A DNA stretch of 64,000 nucleotides, taken from contig DF237250.1 of the NCBI GenBank assembly GCA_000708835.1, positions 1 through 64,000 on the forward strand, written 5' to 3'. A model generated the notes under the pieces. It was not told where the DNA came from. It did no database searches and worked only from the letters and a program-made list of their open reading frames with translations. The position numbers and the translations under genes were made by a program. Shown here piece after piece: positions 1-9,700 of the stretch (the stretch's first letter is position 1; each line of letters starts with the position of its first letter). Origin of the DNA: Klebsormidium nitens. Its lineage: Eukaryota; Streptophyta; Klebsormidiophyceae; Klebsormidiales; Klebsormidiaceae.

Positions 1-434
1 GAGTCAATCTTAGACACGAGAGAACCTGCTTCCAACCATCACCGGCGGTTGTATGAAGCACGCTATCGGCACTCGAATCTGGACAAATATAGAGATTGGT
101 CTTGTAAGCACTATAGCAAAGCTAAAGTGGAGATATGTTTACGCAAAGCTTTTATCCGATATTCCGAAGGCAAGAGGCTTCGACCTTCCACCATGGCAAA
201 GCTTGTAGTTGCCGGTTATTTGCAAGAAGGCAACTTGCATTCGAGGCCAATGAACGAGATCTGTCAGTGGACTTGTCAATGATGTGCTTCTCCATTGCAT
301 GTTCCATCGGACCGGCCGTTGCTTTTCACACGTTTGCATGGAGGGCGATTTCTGTCAAGATCAAGATTTCAACGCGTCCGGATTCTAAGAATTATTTTCC
401 TTAGTACTCATCATAGGGGGTACCCAGCCCTAGA
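1..434. other. Left edge, no gene recognised
   Basis: Only short overlapping ORFs are present and none has a recognisable motif. A virus-like element could continue to the left of the window, because the primase-helicase reading frame opens at 435 and no terminal repeat is visible here. Confidence 0.4.
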
Positions 435-2901
435 ATGAATCCGGACCTCAATGAAAGCATCTCATCGTACCGGAGCCTTGATCTCCTGCCGGTTACGTTC
501 AAGCTTACATGGAACAAACTGGATAAGAAGAAAGACGCAAGTAACTTTAGATGCTCATACTCAAGCATCGTGGATGAGATTTCTTGGGGGTTGCACGAAG
601 ACACAATTCGCAACTGTTCCGACAAGAATGCCCTTGCCCTTCTATGCGGACGATCGGGCCCAAACAGCATTATTATGATTGATATCGACTTGCCCAAAAT
701 GAATGAAAGCAAAACCTTTGCTAATGGTCTTGATGTCTGGAAACGCTTGACAAAAGCGCACGGCGAACCTCTCACCTGGACAGCCGAAACACAGAGTGGC
801 GGCTTACATTACTACTTCAGAGCGGATTCCCCCGGACTTGAACGGAAGGCAGACGCGACCAAGTTATACATCAACTCCAGCCAAACGACTATCGATTTTC
901 GAGGCAATGGCATCTGCTTCGCCACCCCCCACTACCATCATTCGTGACGGTGAAGAGCATTCATACAGATGGCTAAAGTCTCCTTGGAAAACGAAGCTCG
1001 CCCGCCTTCCGTTGTGGCTCGTAGATATCTTGAACGCTCAAGACTCCACAAAGCAAGCTGCCCAAGGGCCGGCAAAACACCCCAGCAATAATACATCAAT
1101 TGTCAGCAAAGCAAAAGCAAAACAGACAATAACCACAGAACTCTTGTCTCCGCAAGCAACCTCCTCTATCGAGGCAGAAAAGGCAATCCAAGTTGCAACG
1201 CAGCTACTGCGAAGTAGATGCAACGACCAAACAAGTTTCTACAGAGGCATCAAGCTTCGAGATGGGGAAGCCATCTTAAAGTTCAGAGTGAAGGAGAGCA
1301 GAATTTGTCCTTACGGAGAGGAACATACGAGCAACAGTTTCAGCATCATCTGCAACGGGATCTGCATGGAATACCGCTGCCTGTCAACAGGATGCAAAGA
1401 GCGACAAAGAGTGCTTCTCGGGCTGCACCATTGGCCTTCGCTTTCGATTTCCAAAGCACGTTTTGATCTGCGCCCTATCGAAGAAGCGGAGAGGATCGTA
1501 TCCAACGCTAAAAGCACTATTGACAAAGTGCAGTATCAACATGTATGTCAGCAACTCACACAAATTGCTATCGAAACGATGAACCACTATTTCTGCGTTC
1601 TAGACGGCAGCTTAAAAGTGCTTTTCATTGAAACTCTCTACGTGCAAAGAGGAAATACTTGGGTGCCAAATGACAGCATCCTTCGAACAAGAGCTGAGTT
1701 CCTGAAACGGTCCGAATCATTCAACCTGGACAGTCTCAAGATTGGCAACCTTGGGAAGGTGTGGTGCAAGTCATCAGCGAGAAGGACGCTCAATAAGGTA
1801 GTCTTCGAAGCGAACTCTCGTCTGGTTTCACCTGACAACTACAACCTATTTTACGGGTTTCCCTTTGCTTACGAAGCGCATCAACCTGTTGACATGATAG
1901 AAATCGATCCTCTCTTGAAGCATCTCAACGAGGTATTGGCAGACAATGATCCTGCTGTAGCAGAGTACATTCTAAATTGGTTAGCTCATCTTGTTCAGAA
2001 GCCGTACAAAAAAATCGGAACAGCTTTGGTCTTCAGATCTGACCAAGGCGCAGGCAAAAGCATAATCACTGACTTTGTGGGCAAACACGTCATCCGACCC
2101 CGTTATTACTTGTACTGCAACGATATGGAGAAAGTCATAGGCAAATTCAACGGAATAGCAGCAAACCTCCTCTTGGTATGCTTTGATGAGGTGAGCTCTT
2201 GGGGGGGAGCATACAAATCGAACAATCGACTTAAAAGTCTGATCACACAGGATACAACAATCCTGGAAAAGAAAGGTATCGATCCCCTTCAAGTACCCGA
2301 TCTGGCTAATTATTGGTTCAACACGAACGAAGACTGGCCCATCAAAAAAGAGGCCACAGACCGTAGGTATGCATGCTTCGAAGCATCGGACTCTAGAATC
2401 GGAGATCAACCCTACTTTGATCGGCTTTGTGAAAGCCTCACTAGCACTACAGCTGAACATTTCTATCGGTACTTGATGTCAAGAGAAGGCGTCGATAACT
2501 GGAATGCAAAACAGATCCCCAAAAGCAAGTGGAGTTCAGCCTTAAAGGAGCACTCAATCCCCTTCTGGGCAAAGATGATATGCGGTCTGCTAGACAACGG
2601 CATATTTTCAGCGGATTTGAAGACAAAGGTGCTGAGCGCAACCATATTTAAGACATATAGATCCTTCTTGGACAATCAAGGCGCCAAGGAAGATCCACCG
2701 ACACAAAAAGACGTGTTCATCGGTCGCATCAAACGGACACTTGGACTTGACGGTTTCAAAGACACCACTGGTCGCGGCTTGATCTTTCCAACGAGGAGTG
2801 AGCTCGAGAAAAGGCTGCAAGAGATACGTTTACACGTCGACGAAGTGTACTGGGAGGGGTCATGGGCGTTCGACCCAACTCTTCTAAGCTCGTCGGCTTG
2901 A
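435..2901 (+). CDS. PrimPol-SF3 (D5-like) primase-helicase, intronless, one frameshift
   Basis: The product combines an archaeo-eukaryotic primase/polymerase domain with a superfamily 3 helicase that unwinds DNA for replication. Frame one (435-947) holds the PrimPol motifs MIDIDLP (about 675-695) and SGGLHYYF (about 797-820), followed by the start of the R-G-N-G...P-P strand. Frame two (open from 796, used from about 930 to the stop at 2901) carries the linker, a Walker A GAGKS (2047-2061), a Walker B-like LVCFDE (about 2175-2190) and a motif C asparagine in WFNTNEDWP (about 2310-2335). The two frames meet at a run of six C at 922-927, where one base too many or too few breaks the protein. 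That could be real decay, an assembly error or recoding. The recombinase at 2930-3990 converges on its 3' end only 28 bases away. A diverged, spliced homologue lies at 6718-12633 on the other strand. Confidence 0.85.
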
Positions 2902-2929
2902 TATTTTACAATTTCTAACCCATCACTTA

Positions 2930-3990
2930 TTACTTTCTCTCGTAAGTTAGCATCGCTGTTCCCCAGTCGTGGAGCATCCTATCGGCTAACTGCTTCCTTT
3001 CAGCAATAGAATGATCATTCGCGAAATGTTCGCTGATGAAAAGGTGACGAAGGTGGTTTTGATTTAATCGCTTTCCTTTTGGAAAAGTGATCGAGCCCAC
3101 AAATTTTGTAAGGTAATTGTCTGACATGGCTTCTGTGGTATTCCCCAGCCGAGACAGAACGAAACCTCGAGGAACTAGCTCTATTGATCGTTTTATGTAG
3201 TTGTTTAGGCGCTGTGAGAGTTCAAACTCTTTTGTCCCATACTTCTTGCTCGTCTTGTATGCCTTCAGTACAAGCAGGAACTCACCACTCTTGCTCTCAC
3301 GAAGGCAATTGCCGGTATCATGAAAGGCTGCTTTGGCCTCATCGCAATAAAAGGTTCCGTCCGCTTTCTGAAGAGGAAGACCGCTGAGATCCCTTCGCTT
3401 CGGTGGCTCGTGGATATTGAACGCAAGCAGTAGGTGCTGAAACACTATTTTTACTTCGTCTCTGCTCAGGTTTGATCCACCTTTATGATTTGGCATGATG
3501 CTCCTTCGTATCTGCCTGTTAAGCTCTTCCGCTTTGGCTTTCAACTCTTCCATAGAGATCCAATTGGCAGCTTCTTTCTCTGTGGCCTTCTGTTGGCCAA
3601 CCTTCTTCATCTGATCCAACTTCTTCTCTAAGAAGCTCTCAAAATACTTTTTATAAGTCTCCTCCCAACCCTTCGCGTGAGCACAAACCATTAACGGGGT
3701 GAGTTTATTCTTATAGGTGCCAGGGTTAGGGTACTTTGCGTTGAGTTTTTCAAGTATGATATCTACTGATTTGATCCAATCCAACGTGGATGGCAAAACC
3801 TTCTTGCCAGTCACCAGGGGATGGATTATTCGCACACTGTTGAGGTACTGTTGAATGGTTATTCAGCCCGTTTTCCATCCTTGAACAGGTTGCGCAAAGC
3901 TGCCTCACCTGATGATATCGTTCGCTGTGCATCCCCTTGACTGTTGGAAGTGAATTCTATGCTCGATTGAACGGAAGCTTCTGAGTCCAT
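2930..3990 (-). CDS. Tyrosine recombinase (integrase), N-terminal frameshift
   Basis: This is a tyrosine recombinase that would integrate or excise the element. The main frame runs from about 3860 down to the stop at 2930. It has a SAM-like N-terminal core-binding region (ITIQQYLNSV), then EPPKRRDLSGL with the first catalytic Arg, LNQNHLRHLF with the second Arg and His, and the C-terminal MLHDWGTAMLTYERK, whose Tyr (2942-2944) is the expected nucleophile. A short upstream frame starts with an ATG at 3990 and ends in TAA at 3859-3861, exactly where the main frame needs its beginning. A single-base shift around 3855-3865 therefore separates the first 43 codons from the rest. The family call rests on the motif order and the C-terminal Tyr. 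The family resembles the recombinases of virophages and polinton-like viruses more than Crypton elements, but I cannot rank these without a search. Confidence 0.82.
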
Positions 3991-4711
3991 GACTACCTTA
4001 TACTACAGAGGCCTATAATAATTCTAAGATTAAAACGAGGCGCCTTCTTGAGATGCGTCCCCTAGGAAATCCTGTTCTAGAACTCTTGGCTGCCCGGAGC
4101 GGATACCCTGGAAAAGATGTATCGACCATTGCCTCATTTGTCCTTACCACCTCAGGTGGCCTTTCCAAATTCCTACCTTCGCTGCTGAACGTGGGTAAGA
4201 CATGGGCTGCATATCCATGAAATTTGCCCTTTTGTCTCGATTCTGGAATTCAAAGACTTCAGATAGAAACACAAGCGGCTAAGATGCACCACCGTTTGAA
4301 TTCCAGATTCAGAGACAGGATCGTCAATCTTCCGCTGTAATCCAGAATTCAAATTCCAAGGCGGCAACTTTTTCCAGTCAGTGGTCATTTTTGACAAAAA
4401 CTCCCAGAAAGTTTTGCTCCCGGGGTCCCAGATTAAGTCCTAATTCGCGCGAAATCGGGACTCCCCCTTCTAGAATGGTGACGGAGGCCATTCATCTTTC
4501 AGAGTGCTCCATGTCGGGGACACGTTGATCAGAGAGGGGCAGTTTTCGTCAATCGGCTGTCAAATTTTGCCAGGTCCACGAGCCGACCAAAGTGCTTTAG
4601 GGGGGGCGACTTCTGAAGCAGGCAGCATGATGCACTGTGCATGGTTTTTATCTGATCTTACATTCATACAGCCGGTCCATGGATAATGCATGCTCATAAC
4701 GGAGCTTTAAG
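3991..4711. other. Intergenic part of the element
   Basis: No ORF with recognisable content is present. The only structure is the GAATTC-centred inverted repeat listed separately at 4235-4361. A stop at 4697-4699 lies just upstream of the next ORF. Confidence 0.4.
4235..4361. repeat. Inverted repeat around TTTGAATTCCAGA
   Basis: The arm at 4235-4254 and its approximate reverse complement at 4295-4315 share a perfect TTTGAATTCCAGA core and could fold into a hairpin with a loop of about 40 bases. A third, partly inverted copy (TCCAGAATTCAAATTCC) follows at about 4343-4359. The repeat lies between the recombinase and the Lys-rich ORF. It could be a recombinase site, a terminator or chance. Confidence 0.5.
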
Positions 4712-5272
4712 GTGCTGCTTGCACTCGACCACAATCAATCAGATGCTTCGATCCTCCTTGAAGACACTCGGCTGGAAATCGATGCTGAAAAAGGTCGTGT
4801 ATCACAGGCTGGCACACGCGCTGGAAGCCAGCTATTTAGGGCGCTTAAATCTGACGGTGCAGCTAAAGCACCCTGCACTGTCTATGTACTGCTGAGGGAA
4901 ACGACTAGAGGCTCATTGAAGAAGCATTTCGGATATGGAGTGTATATCTCTCTGGTGAAGAAGTCCGACAGGCCGCTCGGACTTCCGTTCCAAGGTACGT
5001 TTTCATCATCAGCAACCAAATTACCGGTCAAAGAGCTTCTTGAGATGCACGCCTCCGCAGAGTCGAAGCCAAAGAAGAAGCAACAGAGCACAAAGAAATG
5101 CAAAGCTGTGAGCAAAGCTACGAAGCAGAAATCAAAGGGCCATCCAAAATCAACTACTAATAAAGGCAAGGCGAAGCGATCAGCTACTACGGGCAACTCA
5201 GAAGCCACTGGAAAATCTCAGAGCAAGGGAATGACGCTCAAATGTGTTGCAGTCGAAAGCGACGGGGATTGA
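4712..5272 (+). CDS. Lys-rich basic protein of the virus-like element, unknown function
   Basis: I do not recognise this protein. The first 110 residues look globular, with a conserved-looking stretch HFGYGVYISLVKKSD. The last 70 residues are a Lys/Ser/Thr tail with many KK and SK pairs, suggesting binding to DNA or a capsid interior. The frame is open only from a stop at 4697-4699 and the first start-like codon is GTG at 4712, so the true N-terminus may come from an upstream exon or be truncated. It lies in the same orientation as the two ORFs that follow. Confidence 0.55.
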   Translation: MLLALDHNQSDASILLEDTRLEIDAEKGRVSQAGTRAGSQLFRALKSDGAAKAPCTVYVLLRETTRGSLKKHFGYGVYISLVKKSDRPLGLPFQGTFSSSATKLPVKELLEMHASAESKPKKKQQSTKKCKAVSKATKQKSKGHPKSTTNKGKAKRSATTGNSEATGKSQSKGMTLKCVAVESDGD

Positions 5273-5319
5273 GAGACGAAGGCCATGCTAGATTTATCTT
5301 TCCTCTCTGATACAAAAAG

Positions 5320-5667
5320 ATGGAGAGAGGTCATACGTACTACGTGCCAAAGCAGCCACGAGGGTTATATAGTTTGCTTCCGTTTATCGACGAGATCGAG
5401 AGCTTTCCACCCTTTCGCTATGAAGGCATCGTGGATAAAGGCCTCAGAAGTCCAGTGGACATGGATTTCCTACGGATGGGCGTTTTGCTTTTACTTCACC
5501 AACTCTGTAACGAAGACCTCGTTGTGTCAGAAGACGACGTCAAGGCCATAATCTCAGCAGGTGTTTCGTACGGTGAATGTGCAGGGTATTCCGAGAAGGA
5601 GGGAGAGCTTCTATTGTCAATCGCCAAGGGGGTACTCAAGGTCTGCAAGGATGCCGAAGACGATTGA
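5320..5667 (+). CDS. Small acidic ORF of the virus-like element, unknown
   Basis: A 115-residue ORF starts with ATG at 5320, 47 bases after the preceding ORF. It is predicted to be largely helical and slightly acidic, with a Leu-rich segment (RMGVLLLLHQLCNE) and an acidic C-terminus. No motif was recognised. Its compact placement between two other plus-strand ORFs supports a gene rather than chance. Confidence 0.5.
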   Translation: MERGHTYYVPKQPRGLYSLLPFIDEIESFPPFRYEGIVDKGLRSPVDMDFLRMGVLLLLHQLCNEDLVVSEDDVKAIISAGVSYGECAGYSEKEGELLLSIAKGVLKVCKDAEDD

Positions 5668-5727
5668 AATTTGCGTTGATCTGTTGGAAAAAAATTAATG
5701 AGAGTATAACAGAACACTTACAACAGG

Positions 5728-6144
5728 GTGGAGTCGACCAGCAGCACTGAGATAACAATCACTCGTCTTGTCCCTTGTAACCTTTGCGGAAAGAAGCATC
5801 GTATCATTCAAAATGCACTGTTTCCAAACGACTCGGAAATTCCTCTATCGTCCGAGGGCGTGCCTCTGTGCAGATTGGTCCAATTGAACAGGCAAAATCG
5901 CTATAGACGTGACAGACAGTGTGTGCTCAAGAACAAGAGTCTCTGGTATCAGAAACATAAGCAGGCTATCTTGCTACAATTAGCTGCCAAGCGTCTAAGG
6001 AGTGGAAGGACTCGGCGACCTCATCCAAAGACCATCTCGAAGTTGAAGGAAGCAGGCGTCGAGTTTGATTCTAACAATAGAATTCTTACCGCCACGTCAG
6101 AGTCAACGGCAGCCGTTGACGAGCTAAAAGCTTCGAACCCTTAG
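5728..6144 (+). CDS. Small basic protein with CxxC zinc-binding-like motif, unknown
   Basis: The ORF is 138 residues if read from GTG at 5728. There is no in-frame ATG, and AACAG just before 5728 could be a splice acceptor, so the N-terminus is uncertain. PCNLCGKKHRI near the N-terminus suggests a zinc knuckle or ribbon, with another Cys in PLCRL. The middle is very rich in Arg, Lys and Gln (RLRSGRTRRPHPKT), so a nucleic-acid-binding role is plausible. It is the last ORF before the repeat field. Confidence 0.5.
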   Translation: MESTSSTEITITRLVPCNLCGKKHRIIQNALFPNDSEIPLSSEGVPLCRLVQLNRQNRYRRDRQCVLKNKSLWYQKHKQAILLQLAAKRLRSGRTRRPHPKTISKLKEAGVEFDSNNRILTATSESTAAVDELKASNP

Positions 6145-6263
6145 CGAAGCTCAGGCTTCTAAAACGGGGATGGATTGAGACTCGTACAAGTGTATGTTTG
6201 CCGGAAGCTGCCATGCCAGTCTATCAATGCAGGCCGTTGCATTATGAATCTGCCTTCGTTAGA

Positions 6264-6560
6264 CAGCACGGACAGTAAAGACGGATATCTCAAGATCTAT
6301 GGAATAAGCTGTTCTAACGGTCAGAGACATGCCATGATGCGATGCTCATGTTTGTCTGTGAGTGTGGGCCTTCACACAGAGGTTTGACTCGATAGACAGC
6401 ACGGACAGTGAAGACGGATATCTCAGGATCTATGGAATAAGCTGTTCTAATGGGCAGAGAAATGCCATGATGCTGGCAACCCAGTTGTTTGTCCGTTAGT
6501 GTAGGCTTTCACACAGAGTTTTGACTTGATAAACGTACGGACAGTGAAGACGGAGTTTTC
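6264..6560. repeat. Tandem repeat, about 132-137 bp unit
   Basis: Three successive units begin with GACAGCACGGACAGTRAAGA at about 6265 and 6397 and a shortened one at about 6534. The first two also share ATGGAATAAGCTGTTCT and CATGATGC. A diverged copy of the same unit lies in inverted orientation at about 12340-12450. Confidence 0.8.
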
Positions 6561-6717
6561 GAAGGAAAGTTAGGGAGATAAACACTTGTCTGCCATACGA
6601 TTTCTAGTCAAGGATACTCGCAAAAAGCCGCTGGATCAATGGGTGCGTTCAAGTCCTCTTGTCAATCAATGACCCTGCTTACCACTCTATCGTTCCAATC
6701 TACTATGTTCCGTTGGG

Positions 6718-9700
6718 TTATTCATTCAGTCTCCATCCTCGATAGCCCCTGATCTGATGGCCTGCGTCTACAAGTCTCGATTCGGATGGCTTTCCTGGAC
6801 CTTCCATGCCATGGGCTCTGCAACTCTTGGCTAAATCCTGAGTAGTGCGCATGGGGGGAGCTCCAGTATCCTCGAATCTGACGCCGTCAACTAGCCTATT
6901 CGGATTGTTGTAAGCCGCCATCAGAGACTCCGACGTCTCAAATGCTTTAATGTCGATGGTACCCTCGTTTTTCAGAAAAGCTGCGAACGGATCGTTTGAC
7001 TGCTCCCAGGACTCCATGTACCTTTTGCTAGTTTCTGGCATGTCAAGTAGCCTCCTCCCGTTCTGGTACCAGTCCTTTGCTCCTATCACCAGGAATACCA
7101 GCAGCTTCTCGACCTCTGCCATCAAAATGCTTTCGAGCCCATCATCTCTGACCCCATGAAGTGGGTTTCTGGGATTGTACCCCGCCTCCTCGGGGTAGAA
7201 GAAGCGCATTGGAAAGACCAGGGTAAGCAGACGGCGCTTCAGCGCAATGGTCCACCTCTTTGCACGCGGCGGGTAGTTGGTGCAGAGAATGTGCTGCAGC
7301 CAAAAAAGCCAGGAAAGAGAGACTTAGCTCGTAAACCGGCACCTCGGGTCTTGTCGAGTTTTCAGCGGAAGTCCAAGCGTTAGTTGACAGGGTAACTGTC
7401 CACCAAGGTAAGCATGCTTCTACGAATCTAGCTTCAAAGACAGCGCAGACAGCAAACACAGACTTCTCAACACTCTCGTAGAATCCGAATGAAATGGCAC
7501 GCATTTTCGTCTCCAAGGAAGAGCTCGAGCAGACGTCTCGAGCAGATTCTGTAAAAAAAGCCCCAAACAGCGGTGTTGTCTATCAAGTGCGGACCTTCAC
7601 TTGCAAACTGTACTTCACAGACACCATGGACAGCAAAGACGGAGATTTCAAAAGAAGTCAGAAGATGAATGGATGTCTGCCCGTCAGATTAGTGCTTTAT
7701 TACTCACCAGTTGTGTCGTTTCAAACGTGACGTAGTCGCGGTAAAGCGCTCTGCTCGTGATGGTTGCCTCTCCGGTGAGCCGTTTCAAGTTGCTCTCCGC
7801 AAACTCGTCAGTTTCTTCTGACTCCAAACAAACAGCCATCCGAACCCCTTGCAGTCCTTGCGCAGATCAAAAAGAGAAGTGCTTTTAGAATTCTGCTGCA
7901 AGATCCGCATACAAAGCAGCTCGCCCTTTTCAAAAAAGATGAAGCTCTATGGTCTAGCAATGCAATTACGAATCAGCACAGCTATACCTTGCATCAGAAG
8001 GCACCTCAGACGTTGTCTAGAACTTCTTACCTGCTTCGTCCGGGCTGGCGGATCCCTTACTGGGCGGCCGCTGCCCCTTCGAGGTCACCAGCATATCCTT
8101 TGACACATCCTTGTAGAACGGACCGATTAGGCGCTTCAAGAGCGTCAACAAGAGGCTCTTTCCAGCGCCGCCCTCCCCGATCATGATGAGCATGACCTGG
8201 TTGGAGATGTGACCCGTGATGCCGTAGCCTAGAATGCGCTGAAGATAGGCTAGAGCTTCTGGGGTGTGCATGATCTCCCTCAGGAACTCGCCCATTCGAC
8301 CTAACGGCGTGTGGACCCCAGTCGAAGGCCACCTGTACCCCAACATGAACGACCACAGGAACTGCAAAAGTAGAGTGTCGGGTGTCAGACTGCCTATCGA
8401 ATTTTATCCCTCTTTCTTCTTTTCACTTCAGTCGATGCGCTGGTTGAAGCACAGCTTTGCGCACTTTCTGAAGCGCTTGAAACATACAACGGAGTTGAAG
8501 TTTACGGTTAAAAGCACGCTTGCGGAGGCCCAGGCGGCCTGATCTTGGAAAGTTGGCTACCAGTTAGATACACGAAGTACTCAACTCCGAATGAATGACT
8601 CTAAAAGAAAGACTCAAGTGAGCCGCTCTCTACCCTCATTGAGATCGTCTCGCTCCTGCCTTTCGAACTTTTGGCCCAAGCAAAGGGAGCTTTTTCATTG
8701 CAGTACGCTTCGACTGCAAGCTCACCTTGGGATGGTGCGGTACTAACTCGGCACTCGGCAGGAGGATGACGCCGTTCAGCAAGGGAAGAGCGTCTCTGTT
8801 GGAGTTGAGCAGCTTCTCGAACCCCGCATCCAGGCAATAGCCTTTCAGGGTCGTCATGATGTTGGACATCCTTGCGTTCCAACTAAAGTTGGTCAGCTTT
8901 TCTGTCTTCTTCTTCTTTCTCTTCGGGGTCCGTTCCTCGCTGCCATCATCCTCCTCGCTCTCGTCTTGCTCAATGGCAGCCCCAGTCTCCTTTTGGTACG
9001 CAGCGCTGATCTTGTTGAGTTCTCCACGGCACACCTTCTGAGCCTCCCGCCCACCTGGGTCTGCCATCCACACCGACCCTGTCCAATAGTACCACTTCTC
9101 GTTGGAGTAGACGAGCTTGTGGCCGGTGTAGGTTTGCAGGCGATCGATGATCTGAGCGCCGCCTTCATCACCTGCATAGATTGCTGTGAGTTAGCACACG
9201 CTGGCACGGAATGAGAATCCAGTCTAGCCGTTTTAGATTGCAAAGATTCATGTGTTGTGCAGATTGCTTGTGCACAATTACCACCTTTGCAGACCCCTTT
9301 TTACGCCTGAATCAAGTATCGTTTGACCCATCGAAGACCAAATAAGGCACGAGAATATGAAACCGAAGCGAAAAGCTCTGTCTTTACTGTCCGCACTGTC
9401 CATGAAGAGGACTCTATGTTAAAAGATTCGCTTGACGGACAGAATGGCTGTCAGTGCAGGGTAGGCGTGAGATCTTGATAAAAGAGATCAGGTGGTCAGA
9501 GAGCAGGCAGTCCAAGAAAAAAGCTTCGTATGCTTGAGAAGTGAAGAGCTGAGTGGAGTGTTTTAAGCTGGCAAAGGCCCCAAGCCCCTCTTATTTCCAT
9601 ATTTGAGTCAGTAATCTTTTCGGACAGCTGATTGAAATAGGTTCTTGGACCTTTACCCTTGAAACCTCACCTGCTGCTATCGAGAGGTTCTCCCGTAGAA

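Larger units (their letters stand above)
435..6144. mobile_element. Candidate integrated virus-like element (PrimPol-SF3 plus tyrosine recombinase)
   Basis: Seen: five dense, intronless ORFs. They are a PrimPol-SF3 helicase (+), a tyrosine recombinase (-), a Lys-rich protein (+), a 115-residue ORF (+) and a small ORF with a CxxC motif (+). The base composition looks more AT-rich than the host genes further right. Known: a primase-polymerase fused to an SF3 helicase next to a tyrosine recombinase is a replication/integration pair of virophages, polinton-like viruses and related mobile elements. Inference: this is an integrated element or a remnant of one. No major capsid, packaging ATPase or protease was recognised in the window, and no target-site duplication or terminal repeat was found, so both boundaries are only the outermost ORFs. 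Confidence 0.6.

Noticed and set aside
435-6144. Capsid or packaging genes for the virus-like element
   Set aside because: I looked for them in all small ORFs and saw none, so the element is not claimed as a complete virus.
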